From Streptomyces sp. A2-16 (lineage in GTDB: Bacteria; Actinomycetota; Actinomycetes; Streptomycetales; Streptomycetaceae): a DNA stretch of 64,000 nucleotides. The notes beneath the pieces were generated by a model that made no database searches, had not been told where the DNA came from, and saw only the letters and a program-made list of their open reading frames with translations. Every line of letters starts with the position of its first letter. Positions within the stretch are counted from its first letter, which is position 1. Shown here one piece after another: positions 44,278-52,643 of this stretch. The translations under genes were made by a program, and so were the position numbers. The stretch covers positions 5,146,001 to 5,210,000 of the forward strand of contig NZ_CP063808.1 in NCBI RefSeq assembly GCF_018128905.1, given 5' to 3'.

Positions 44278-46704
44278 ATGGACAACCAGTCCGCCGTCTC
44301 CGGTGCGGCACAGGGCACCGCGGTACCCGAGGACTTCGCGGTCGTCATGGATGCCGAACTGAGAGTCATGGCGTGGAGCGCCGGCGCCCGGGCCCTGCTG
44401 GGGCACACGCCGGACGACGTCGTGGGCCGTCCGGCCGCCGACCTGCTCGCCGCGGACCTGCCCCACTCAGCCGGCCGGCACCTGTCCGCCGGGGAGCCCT
44501 GGACGAGCGACGTGGCACTGCGCCACCGCGACGGGGACCGGGTCGTCGCACGGCTGCGCGGCACCCCGCTGCCGACCGGTGAGACCCGCCCGCTCTGGCT
44601 CGTCACGGGCGCCGCGGTGACGTACGCCTCCGGCCCCAGCACGGCTGACGCCGCCGAACTGTGGGATCTGACGCTCGCGCAGCTCCCGCTGTCCGTCGCC
44701 GTCTACGACCGCCGGGCCCGGTTCGTGGCATGCAACCAGGTGATGAGCCGGGCCATGGGCCTGACCAGCGACGAGATGAAAGGTCTCACCCTCACCGAGA
44801 TCCAGGCGAGTCACGAGCAGATGGACCTTCTCCAGCGGCAGGTCCTGCGCACCGGGGACGCGATCCACAGCGAGCAGCAGCCGAGCCGGGCCCCGGGCGA
44901 GGTCCAGGACCATGCCTGGTCCGTCTATCTCACCCCGCTCAAGGACCCGGGCGGCTCGGTGCGGGGCCTGTCGGCCCTGGTGATCGACACCACCGAGCAG
45001 TACTGGGCCAGGCGCCGCCTGGAGGCGCTCAACGAGGCCAGCGCGCGCATCGGCAGCACCCTCGACGTGACGCGGACCGCGGAGGAGCTCGCCGAGGTGG
45101 CCGTCTCGGGATTCGCCGACTTCGTCGCCGTCGACCTGCTGGAGTCCGTCGTCCGCGGAGACGAACCGGAGCCGGTCTCGCCCACGGGACCGGTCGTCCT
45201 GGCCCGCTGCGCCCGCGCTTCGGTGCTCCCGGGGTGCCCTGAGTCCGTGGTGCCGGTGGGCGAGACGATCACCCGGCCCCCGCAATCCCCGGCGGCCTGG
45301 GCGCTGCGCACCGGCCGGGGCACCCGGCACCGGATGGGGGACCCGGTGCTGCGCGAGTGGTTGGAGAAGTCCCCGGTTCGCGGCGAGGCGGTGCGCCGGT
45401 ACGGGATGCACTCGGTCCTGCTGGTGCCGCTGCGGGCCCGTGGCGTCACCCTGGGCCTGGTGTACCTGGTCCGGCACCGCACGCCTGAGGTCTTCAACGA
45501 CGACGACCTGCTGCTGGCCGAGGAGATCGCCACGAGGGCGGCCGTGAGCATCGACAACGCCCGCCGCTACACCCAGGAACGCCGGACCGCGCTCGCCCTC
45601 CAGCGCAGCCTGCTGCCCGAGCGCTTGCCCACCGCCACGGCGGTGGACCTCGCCTACCGGTACCTGCCGGCCGGATCCGCGAGCGGGGTCGGCGGCGACT
45701 GGTTCGACGTCATCCCCCTGTCCGGAGGACGTGTCGCGCTGGTGGTGGGTGACGTGGTGGGACACGGCATCCACGCCTCGGCGACGATGGGCCGCCTGCG
45801 CACCGCCGTGCGCACACTCGCCGACGTCGATCTCGCCCCCGACGAGCTGCTCACCCAGCTCGACGACCTCGTCGTCCGGCTCGACCGGGAGGAGGGGCCC
45901 GACGCGCGGGGATCGACGGGCGGGGCATCGGGAGAGGTGGGTGCCACCTGCCTGTACGCCGTCTACGACCCGGTCTCCTGCACCTGCCGCCTGGCCCGCG
46001 CGGGACATCCGCCGCCGGCCCTGGTGGCCCCGGACGGAACCGTCCGGTTCCTCGACCTGCCCGCCGGGCCGCCTCTGGGGGTGGGGGGCCTGCCGTTCGA
46101 AGCCGTGGAGGTCGAACTGCAGGAGGGCAGTGTGCTCGCCCTCTACACGGACGGGTTGATCGAGGCTGCCGACCGGGACATCGACAGGGGGCTCGGCCTG
46201 CTGAGGGACGCGCTGAGCCACCCGCCGGCCGGCCTGGAGGCCATCTGCGATCAGGTGGTCCGCAAGGTGATACCCGCCGCTCCCGCCGACGACATCGTGC
46301 TGCTCCTGGCCCGGACGTCCGCGCTCGACGCCGACCGGGTGCACACCTGGCGGCTGCCCACGGATCCCGCCCTCGTCGCCGGGGCCCGCCGGATGGCAAG
46401 CGATCAGCTGACCGCGTGGGGGCTGGACGAGCTGGCCTTCGCCACCGAACTGATCGTCAGCGAACTGGTCACCAACGCCATCCGCTACGGCACCGCGCCC
46501 ATCGAGCTGCGCCTCCTGCGCGGCGACTCGCTCATCTGCGAGGTCTCCGACGGCAGCAACAGCGCCCCGCACCTGCGGCGGGCCCGCTCCTTCGACGAGG
46601 GCGGGCGCGGACTCCTGCTCGTCGCCCAGCTCGCGGAGCGCTGGGGCAGCCGCCAGACCCCCTCCGGAAAGACGATCTGGGCGGAGCTGCCGCTGCCGGG
46701 TTGA
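44278..46704 (+). CDS. PAS/GAF/PP2C phosphatase with C-terminal anti-sigma kinase domain
   Basis: An 808-residue cytoplasmic signalling protein. Order: two PAS domains (about 15-120 and 135-245), a GAF domain (about 265-420), a SpoIIE/RsbU-type PP2C phosphatase (about 440-665; GSASGVGGDWFDVIPL, VGDVVGHGIHA, ALYTDGLIEA, ADDIVLLLAR), and an RsbW-like ATPase (about 680-805; LIVSELVTNAIRYG, EGGRGLLLV). ATG 44278 is chosen; in-frame starts near 44188 are possible. Such proteins control sigma-factor partner switching in Streptomyces. It lies between the hydrolase block and the lar operon with no evident functional tie. Confidence 0.85.
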   Translation: MDNQSAVSGAAQGTAVPEDFAVVMDAELRVMAWSAGARALLGHTPDDVVGRPAADLLAADLPHSAGRHLSAGEPWTSDVALRHRDGDRVVARLRGTPLPTGETRPLWLVTGAAVTYASGPSTADAAELWDLTLAQLPLSVAVYDRRARFVACNQVMSRAMGLTSDEMKGLTLTEIQASHEQMDLLQRQVLRTGDAIHSEQQPSRAPGEVQDHAWSVYLTPLKDPGGSVRGLSALVIDTTEQYWARRRLEALNEASARIGSTLDVTRTAEELAEVAVSGFADFVAVDLLESVVRGDEPEPVSPTGPVVLARCARASVLPGCPESVVPVGETITRPPQSPAAWALRTGRGTRHRMGDPVLREWLEKSPVRGEAVRRYGMHSVLLVPLRARGVTLGLVYLVRHRTPEVFNDDDLLLAEEIATRAAVSIDNARRYTQERRTALALQRSLLPERLPTATAVDLAYRYLPAGSASGVGGDWFDVIPLSGGRVALVVGDVVGHGIHASATMGRLRTAVRTLADVDLAPDELLTQLDDLVVRLDREEGPDARGSTGGASGEVGATCLYAVYDPVSCTCRLARAGHPPPALVAPDGTVRFLDLPAGPPLGVGGLPFEAVEVELQEGSVLALYTDGLIEAADRDIDRGLGLLRDALSHPPAGLEAICDQVVRKVIPAAPADDIVLLLARTSALDADRVHTWRLPTDPALVAGARRMASDQLTAWGLDELAFATELIVSELVTNAIRYGTAPIELRLLRGDSLICEVSDGSNSAPHLRRARSFDEGGRGLLLVAQLAERWGSRQTPSGKTIWAELPLPG

Positions 46705-46722
46705 GTTTCCTCAACGCCCCAC

Positions 46723-47541
46723 TCAGGTCTCCATGTTGAGCCGCCCCGACCGGAAGGGCTCGACGTGGTGGGGCAGGTCGGCGTAGCCCGCGCCCGCCAG
46801 GGCCAGGGGGATCCCCGGGTGTGCCGCGACGCGGTCCACGAGCCAGGAGTCGATCTCCAGACGGACGGTGTCCCCGAGGTCGCGGACCCTGAGGTCGGTC
46901 ACGGTAAGACCGGCGTCGGCGAGGAGCGCGCGCACGGCCGTCTCCGCCCGGTCGACGCGGGCCAGGCGGTGCGGGGTGACCTCGATGCCGTAGCGGATCC
47001 GGCTGGCCAGGCAGGGAGTTGCCGGCTTGTCCCAGGTCGGCAGTGACCAGGCCCTGCTGAGACGGCGTACGGCCGCCTTGTCCAGTCCGGCGTCGAGGAG
47101 CGGGGTGTGGATGCCGCGTTCCCGGCCCGCCCTGATGCCCGGGCGGTGGGGGTCGCGGGCGTCGTCCGCGTTGGTCCCGGTGGCCACCTGCTCGTAGCCG
47201 TGCTCGCCGGCGAGGGCGGTGATGGTGTCCAGGACCTCCGACTTGCAGAAGTAGCAGCGGTCGCGGCCGTTGGCCCGGTAGCCGGGGCGTGAGAGTTCCT
47301 CGGTGCGCGGCGTCAGATGGACCACTCCCAGGTCTTCTGCCAGCCGCCTGGACCGTGGGAGTTCCTCCGCGGCCAGGCTCTCAGAGACGGCGGTGACGGC
47401 CACGACCCGTTCCGCACCCAGGGCCCGTACCGCGGCGGCCAGGACGAGGGCCGAGTCCGCGCCGCCCGAGTAGGCCACGGCGACCGGTCCGATGGCTCCC
47501 AAACGGTCCAGCAGGCGCTGTTCGAGTGTCGCGTCAGTCAT
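46723..47541 (-). CDS. larE: LarE, ATP-dependent sulfur transferase for nickel-pincer nucleotide synthesis
   Basis: A 272-residue PP-loop protein. The ATP-binding SGGADSA loop is near residue 25, and the sacrificial sulfur-donor cysteine is C177 in TPCLASRIRYG, matching C176 of the Lactobacillus enzyme; two more Cys lie in RCYFCKSE. LarE activates the carboxylated pyridinium mononucleotide with ATP and transfers its own Cys sulfur, consuming one LarE per sulfur. The ATG overlaps the larC stop by 8 bases, and it is the last gene of the seven-gene operon. Confidence 0.9.
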   Translation of the reverse strand: MTDATLEQRLLDRLGAIGPVAVAYSGGADSALVLAAAVRALGAERVVAVTAVSESLAAEELPRSRRLAEDLGVVHLTPRTEELSRPGYRANGRDRCYFCKSEVLDTITALAGEHGYEQVATGTNADDARDPHRPGIRAGRERGIHTPLLDAGLDKAAVRRLSRAWSLPTWDKPATPCLASRIRYGIEVTPHRLARVDRAETAVRALLADAGLTVTDLRVRDLGDTVRLEIDSWLVDRVAAHPGIPLALAGAGYADLPHHVEPFRSGRLNMET

Positions 47542-48718
47542 CGGTCCCGGCCTCCTCGGGCCGGTGGTCGCCGGCCTCGCCGCTCAGTCGCAGTCGCAGC
47601 GCACGGGCCGCCACCGCGCGCAGGGGCAGGCCGAGTTGTGCCGCGGCGGCCACGAGGTCCTCGTGTTCGGGCTTGGCCCGGTGGGGGCCGTGTTTGATCC
47701 GCACCGGGTGGCCGTCGACGTCGACGGTCTCGAAGCGGCGCGGCAGCGTGGTGCGGGTGGCGGTGAGGCGGCGGACGCCGAGGGTGCCGGTCTCGGCCAG
47801 GACGAGGTCGCGCAGTGGCCGTTCGTGCTCGGGGGTGGTGAGCACGTGCAGGATCTGGGCGGGGCGGCCCTTCTTCATCACGGCGGGGGTGGCCCAGGCA
47901 TCGAGCGCTCCCGTCGCCATCGCGCGGGCGATGGTGTGGCCGAGGATCTCGCCGGTGACGTCGTCGAGGTTGGTCTCCAGGACGACGACGTCCTCCTGCC
48001 CGGTGCGGGCCGGTTCCCCGAGGGTGACGGCGGTGACGTTGGCCCGGTCGGGCAGCCGGCGCGTTCCGGCGCCGTATCCCGTGGGCCCGAGGGTCATGGG
48101 CGGGGGCGGGCCGTACCTGGTCGCGCAGGCGCGCAGCAGCGCGGCGCCGGTCGGGGTCACCGTCTCCCCCGGCAGATCGGTGCCGGTGACCTCGGCTCCG
48201 GCCAGCAGCGCGAGTGTCGCCGGGGCCGGGCAGGGCAGCACGCCGTGGGCCGCGTCGATGCGGCCCCGGCCGAGGGGCAACGGCGAGCTGACGACCTCGG
48301 TGACACCGAGGGCGTGCAGGGCCGCGGCGGTGCCGACGATGTCGACCAGGGTGTCGTGGCCGCCCAGTTCGTGCAGATGGACGGCGGCCGGGTCGGCGTT
48401 GTGCAGCCTTCCCTCCACCTCCGCCACGGCCGTCACCGCGGCGACCGCGAGGGCCGCGACGGGTTCGGGGGTGGCGCGGGAGGCGAGGTCGACGACCTCC
48501 GCCGCGTGTCGCTCGGTGTGGGGGTCCGTGACGTGCACATGGACGCGGGTGGCGGACAGGCCGTGGTCGGTGACGCGTTCGGCGGTGAGTTCCCAGCCGG
48601 TGAGGCCGGTGGCGGTGATCGCGGACCGGATACGGTCCAGGGGTGCTCCGGCGTCGATGAGCGCGGCCAGCAGCATGTCGCCGGCCAGGCCCGTGAAGGG
48701 GTTGATCCAGCAGATCAC
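47534..48718 (-). CDS. larC: LarC, nickel insertion enzyme for nickel-pincer nucleotide
   Basis: A 394-residue single-chain LarC from GTG 48718, overlapping the larB stop (GTGA). It shows the family N-terminus (INPFTGLAGDMLLAALIDAGAP), a His-rich segment (HLHELGGHDTLVDIVGTA) and the C-terminal block (LETNLDDVTGEILGHT, MKKGRPAQILHVL) that carries the CTP-dependent cyclometallase function. In Lactobacillus plantarum LarC is made by programmed frameshifting; here the frame is continuous. It inserts nickel into the pincer ligand used by LarA. Confidence 0.9.
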   Translation of the reverse strand: MICWINPFTGLAGDMLLAALIDAGAPLDRIRSAITATGLTGWELTAERVTDHGLSATRVHVHVTDPHTERHAAEVVDLASRATPEPVAALAVAAVTAVAEVEGRLHNADPAAVHLHELGGHDTLVDIVGTAAALHALGVTEVVSSPLPLGRGRIDAAHGVLPCPAPATLALLAGAEVTGTDLPGETVTPTGAALLRACATRYGPPPPMTLGPTGYGAGTRRLPDRANVTAVTLGEPARTGQEDVVVLETNLDDVTGEILGHTIARAMATGALDAWATPAVMKKGRPAQILHVLTTPEHERPLRDLVLAETGTLGVRRLTATRTTLPRRFETVDVDGHPVRIKHGPHRAKPEHEDLVAAAAQLGLPLRAVAARALRLRLSGEAGDHRPEEAGTDD

Positions 48719-49422
48719 CGGGCGCCCCCGCGGTCGTCGGTGCCGCCGCGCGTCCGGGCGATGCGCGTCTGGGCGATGCGGTGGACCGCCATCGCGGCCG
48801 AGAAGCCGGAGTCGATGTTGACCACGCTCACCCCGGCGGCACAGGAGGCGTGCATGGCGAGCAGCGCGGTGACGCCCTCCAGCGAGGCGCCGTAGCCGGT
48901 GGAGACGGGGACGGCGACGACCGGCGCCCGCACCAGGCCGCCGACGACACTGGCGAGGGCACCTTCCATGCCGGCCACGACGATCACCGCGTCCGCGGCC
49001 CGGAGTTGGTCCCGGACCTGCAGGACCCGGTCGAGCCCCGCCACGCCGACGTCGTGGACGGCGCTGGTGTCCAGACCGACGGCCGAGGCCACGGCCATGG
49101 CCTCGGCGGCGACCGGCCGGTCGGACGTACCCGCCGCGGCGACTAGGACGGAGAACTCCCCGGTGGCGGCAGGGCGCCACAGCAGCAGCCGGGCCTCGGC
49201 GTCGTACGCTCCGCCGTCCACGGACGTCAGGACGGCCTCGGCGGTCTCCGGCCCGACGCGTGTGACGAGGACCGGGCCGGTGTTGTGCGCCAGGAGCCCG
49301 GTGACGATGCCGGTGATCTGCTCCGGGGTCTTGCCGGGCCCGTACACGACCTCGGGCAGCCCCTGGCGGGCCTCGCGGTCCAGGTCGACGCGGGCGAAGC
49401 CCAGGTTCAGCACCTCGCTCAT
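48715..49422 (-). CDS. larB: LarB, pyridinium carboxylase/hydrolase for nickel-pincer nucleotide
   Basis: A 235-residue protein from ATG 49422, overlapping the larA stop. It resembles LarB/AIR-carboxylase (PurE-like) proteins: EVVYGPGKTPEQI, VLVAAAGTSDRPVAAEA, VVAGMEGALASVVGGL and VPVSTGYG. The enzyme carboxylates nicotinic acid adenine dinucleotide and releases AMP, the first step of the cofactor. Length and motifs are normal. Confidence 0.9.
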   Translation of the reverse strand: MSEVLNLGFARVDLDREARQGLPEVVYGPGKTPEQITGIVTGLLAHNTGPVLVTRVGPETAEAVLTSVDGGAYDAEARLLLWRPAATGEFSVLVAAAGTSDRPVAAEAMAVASAVGLDTSAVHDVGVAGLDRVLQVRDQLRAADAVIVVAGMEGALASVVGGLVRAPVVAVPVSTGYGASLEGVTALLAMHASCAAGVSVVNIDSGFSAAMAVHRIAQTRIARTRGGTDDRGGAR

Positions 49423-50699
49423 GACCGCCCCCCGTCGATGTACGGGATGGTCTGCGGGCCTTCGGGCAGAACGCACACCCTGGCCCCCGGACCCGCCGCG
49501 GCCAGGGCGTCGGCGACGGTGGCCGAGATGTCCCGCGTCTGTTCCAGATGGGCGGTGGCCAGATCGGCGTCGCTGAGGAATCCGGTGTGCACGACCACCC
49601 GGCTGCCGGACTGGATACGTGCCTGGATCTGCACCTGCCACTGGTCGGGCACGGTCTCGGTGCGGGCGCTGATGTCGTCGAACAGCGCCCGCGGCGAGGC
49701 GGCGGAGGCCAGGACCTCGCGGTAGGAGCCGTGGTCGGGGAAACCGTCGCGGCACTCGGCGGCGCAGACGATCGTCCCGCCGGGGCGGACCACCTGGTAG
49801 GCGGCGGACATGCCCTTGACGGCTTGATAGAGGTTCTGGTCCAGCGGAAAGCCGGAGTTGGTGGTGACGACGACGTCGAACGGCGCCGGGACCGGGCGCA
49901 TCGCCATGCGCTTGGCCGCGGCGGTGGCGGCCGCGTGCATCGCCGGCAGATCACCGCCGAACGCGGCCACGATGTCCTTGTCCCGGTTGAGCACCACGTC
50001 CAGGGCGAAGGTCACGCCGGTGGCCTCGGCGATGGCGCGTACGTCGTCGTGGACCGGGTTGCCGTGGATGACGCCCCAGGTGGCGCGCGGGTCCCCGATG
50101 CGGGCGGCGTCGTGCAGGACGAGGACGGTCTCCAGGGCCGCGAGGCCGGGGGCGACGAGCTTGGGACCGCCGGAGAAGCCGGCGAAGAAGTGCGGTTCGA
50201 CGAAGCCGGTGGTGATGCGGACGTCGGCCTCGACCCACTCCCGGTTCAGCCACACCGGCACGTCCTTGCCGTAGGTGCCCATCCAGGTCAGTTGCCCGGC
50301 GTCGCGGGCGTCGTGGTTGACGATCCGGACGCTGTCCACGACCTCGTCGCCGAACATCGCGCGCAGCTCGGCCTCGCTGTTGCCCCGGTGGGTGCCGGTG
50401 GCGACGAGGATGACGACGTCCTCCAGGCGGACGATGCCGTCGAGTTCGTCGAGGACGGCCGGGATCATCAGGTGGCGGGGCTGGGGGCGGGTGCCGTCAC
50501 AGGCCGAGATCGCCACCGTCTGCCCCGGCCTGACCCGCTCCCGCAGCGGCGGTCCGGCGACCGGCGCGCGCAGGGCCGTACGGAGTACCGCCGACTGGTC
50601 CGCGGCGGCCTCGTGGTGGACGGGTTCGACGACGGTCGCCGCCCTCGGGTCCACGTCGATGTCGAGTCCCGACTGCCCGTAGGCGAGACGTACTTTCAC
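49419..50699 (-). CDS. larA: LarA-family nickel-dependent 2-hydroxyacid racemase
   Basis: A 426-residue protein with all recognised LarA marks: ACDGTRP in the substrate/cofactor loop (D68, R71), catalytic H104 in ATGTHR, then H170 and cofactor-binding K180 in EPHFFAGFSGGPKLVAPG, and nickel-ligand H196. These correspond, with a constant offset of four, to H108, H174, K184 and H200 of the lactate racemase of L. plantarum. Start and stop overlap the lactonase and larB genes. The family includes racemases and epimerases of several hydroxyacids. Because the adjacent fucose pathway yields L-lactate, lactate racemization is the preferred role; aldonate epimerization is the alternative. Confidence 0.88.
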   Translation of the reverse strand: MKVRLAYGQSGLDIDVDPRAATVVEPVHHEAAADQSAVLRTALRAPVAGPPLRERVRPGQTVAISACDGTRPQPRHLMIPAVLDELDGIVRLEDVVILVATGTHRGNSEAELRAMFGDEVVDSVRIVNHDARDAGQLTWMGTYGKDVPVWLNREWVEADVRITTGFVEPHFFAGFSGGPKLVAPGLAALETVLVLHDAARIGDPRATWGVIHGNPVHDDVRAIAEATGVTFALDVVLNRDKDIVAAFGGDLPAMHAAATAAAKRMAMRPVPAPFDVVVTTNSGFPLDQNLYQAVKGMSAAYQVVRPGGTIVCAAECRDGFPDHGSYREVLASAASPRALFDDISARTETVPDQWQVQIQARIQSGSRVVVHTGFLSDADLATAHLEQTRDISATVADALAAAGPGARVCVLPEGPQTIPYIDGGRS

Positions 50700-51598
50700 G
50701 GGGCTTCCTCACGCAGTCTTTCCAGGGGGAGTCGGTAGGCGCGGGCCGCCGTGCCGCCGAAGACCTCGGCGCGTTCGGCGGCGCTCAGCGCGGACGTCAG
50801 TTCCTCGGTGGTGCGGACGACCTGCCGGTAGGAGGCGGCCAGCAGGCACACGGGCCAGTCGGAGCCGAACATGACCCGGGACGGACCGAAGGCGTCGAGC
50901 ACGACGTCGGCGTAGGGGCGCAGGTCGTCCGTGGTCCAGGTCCGGCAGTCGGCCTCGGTGACCATCCCGGACAGCTTGCAGAACACGTTCGGCTCGGCGG
51001 CCAGTTCCCTGACCCGTGCGGCCCAGGGTTCCAGTTCTCCCGAGGCGATGGGCGGCTTGGAGACGTGGTCCAGCACGAAGGTCAGCTCGGGCAGCGCCCG
51101 TACGGTGGCGAGGGCCGCGGGCAGCTGGTGCGGCACGGTGAGCAGGTCGTAGACCAGGTTCGCGTCCGCCACCGCGCCAAGACCCCGCCGGACGTCCGGC
51201 CGGTTCAGCCAGGCGGGGTCCGCCTCCGCCTGCACCAGATGCCGTATGCCGACGAGGAGTTCACCGCCGGGGCCCCTGCGCAGGGCGTCCAACGAGTCGG
51301 CCACGTCCTCCGCGGTGAGGTCCGCCCAGCCGACGACGCCCGCGACCAGGTCCGAGGAGGCCGCCAGGGTCAGGAACTCCGCGGTCTCCTCCGCATCGGG
51401 CAGCACCTGGACCAGGATCGTGCGGTCGATGCCGGTGGACGCCGTCTCCGCCGCCAGGTCGTCCAGGGTGAAGTCGCGGTGTACGGGTTCCATGGCGGGG
51501 GTGTCGAGCCAGTCGTGCGGGCGTGGGCTCGGGCCCGGCGTGTCCTTGGGCGAGTCCTTCAGGCGCCAGACGTGGTGGTGGGCGTCGATTCCGGTCAT
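50696..51598 (-). CDS. COG3618 amidohydrolase, L-fucono-lactonase-like
   Basis: A 300-residue amidohydrolase-2 protein from ATG 51598 (or GTG 51601). Metal site IDAHHHVW near the start, later LDHVSKPP, CKLSGMVTEAD and FGSDWPVCLL. Characterised relatives hydrolyse L-fucono-1,5-lactone. It lies between the aldose dehydrogenase and larA and overlaps the larA start (ATGA). Its initiation region has been tandemly duplicated, so an 11-codon leader frame ends on its start codon. The paralogue at 30283 serves the other L-sugar operon. Confidence 0.86.
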   Translation of the reverse strand: MTGIDAHHHVWRLKDSPKDTPGPSPRPHDWLDTPAMEPVHRDFTLDDLAAETASTGIDRTILVQVLPDAEETAEFLTLAASSDLVAGVVGWADLTAEDVADSLDALRRGPGGELLVGIRHLVQAEADPAWLNRPDVRRGLGAVADANLVYDLLTVPHQLPAALATVRALPELTFVLDHVSKPPIASGELEPWAARVRELAAEPNVFCKLSGMVTEADCRTWTTDDLRPYADVVLDAFGPSRVMFGSDWPVCLLAASYRQVVRTTEELTSALSAAERAEVFGGTAARAYRLPLERLREEAP

Positions 51599-51648
51599 CA
51601 CCCCTCCGTTCCGTGGACGTCGATTCCGGTCATCACCCCTCCGTTCCG
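51583..51648. repeat. Tandem duplication (period 35) of the lactonase initiation region
   Basis: The same 31 bases occur at 51583-51613 and 51618-51648. Each copy holds the end of a GTEG-stop frame and an ATG starting MTGID on the minus strand. The copy next to the aldose dehydrogenase gene therefore starts an 11-codon reading frame (MTGIDVHGTEG, 51633-51598) whose TGA overlaps the real lactonase ATG. Confidence 0.9.
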
Positions 51649-52643
51649 AGGGCGTCGAGTTCGTCCCACAGCTCCTGCGGGATCTCCCTGGTGGCGTGGG
51701 CCACGTTCTCGCTGACCTCTCGCGGGCTGCGCGCGCCGATCACCACCGAGGTGACCGCGGGATGGCGGTACGGGAACTGCAGCGCGGCGGCGGCCAGCGG
51801 TACGCCGTGTGCGGCGCACCGCTCGTCGAGGGCCTGGGCGCGTCGGAGCACGGCCTCGGTCGCCGGGGCGTAGTCGTAGGTGGCGCCGGGCGCGGGGTCG
51901 GCGAGGATGCCGCTGTTGAAGACACCGCCGACCAGGACGCCCACCTCGCGCTCGGCGCACAGGGGCAGCAGATCGTCGGCGGCGCCGCGGTCCAGCAGGG
52001 AGTAGCGGCCCGCGACGAGCACGCAGTCGAGGTCGGTCTCGCGGACCAGGCGGGTGAGCATCGCGGTCTGGTTCATCCCGGCGCCGATCGCCCGTACGGC
52101 TCCTTCGGCACGCAGCCGGGCGAGGGCGGGGTAGGCCCCGCGGACCGCTTCCTCCCAGTGGTCGTCGGGATCGTGGATGAGCACGGTGTCGAAGGCGTCG
52201 AGTCCCGAGCGCTCCAGGCTCTCGGCCAGCGAGCGGTACACGCCGGCCGGGCTGTAGTCGCGGACCCGCACCAGCCCCTCGTCGACGTGGAAGGCCTCGT
52301 CGCCCGGGGCCGAGTCGCCCGGCACGAGCAGACGGCCGACCTTGGTGGAGACGGTGTACTCCGTGCGCGGGCGTCCGGATCCGGTGAGGAAGCCGCCCAG
52401 CCGCCGCTCCGCGAGTCCGGCGCCGTAGTGCGGGGCGGTGTCGAAGTAGCGGATGCCGGCGGACCAGGCCGCGTCGAGCGTGGCGGCGGCCTGCTCGGCG
52501 CCGACCGCCGAGAACAGGCCGGCCAGCGGAGCGGTGCCGAGACCCAGGCGGCCGACGGTGACGTCCGAGCGGCCGAGCGGGACCTGTTCGAGGCACCGGG
52601 GCAGGTCCGCCCCGGTGCTCCGGTCGAGGTCGGGGGAGGTCAT
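51633..52643 (-). CDS. Aldo/keto reductase, L-fucose 1-dehydrogenase-like
   Basis: A 336-residue AKR from ATG 52643, overlapping the FAH-gene stop (TGATG). Family marks are AGIRYFDTAPHYGAGLAERRLG, STKVGRLL, VLIHDPDDHWEE and VGGVFNSGILA. It belongs to the D-threo-aldose/L-fucose dehydrogenase group and would oxidise L-fucose to its lactone, the first step of this pathway. Its stop codon lies in the duplicated segment that also contains the next start. A paralogue is encoded at 34788. Confidence 0.87.
   Translation of the reverse strand: MTSPDLDRSTGADLPRCLEQVPLGRSDVTVGRLGLGTAPLAGLFSAVGAEQAAATLDAAWSAGIRYFDTAPHYGAGLAERRLGGFLTGSGRPRTEYTVSTKVGRLLVPGDSAPGDEAFHVDEGLVRVRDYSPAGVYRSLAESLERSGLDAFDTVLIHDPDDHWEEAVRGAYPALARLRAEGAVRAIGAGMNQTAMLTRLVRETDLDCVLVAGRYSLLDRGAADDLLPLCAEREVGVLVGGVFNSGILADPAPGATYDYAPATEAVLRRAQALDERCAAHGVPLAAAALQFPYRHPAVTSVVIGARSPREVSENVAHATREIPQELWDELDALGTEG

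Noticed and set aside
48715..49755. 346-residue version of LarB
   Set aside because: The first ~110 residues overlap larA out of frame and are Arg-rich; the ATG at 49422 overlaps the larA stop and begins a normal LarB.
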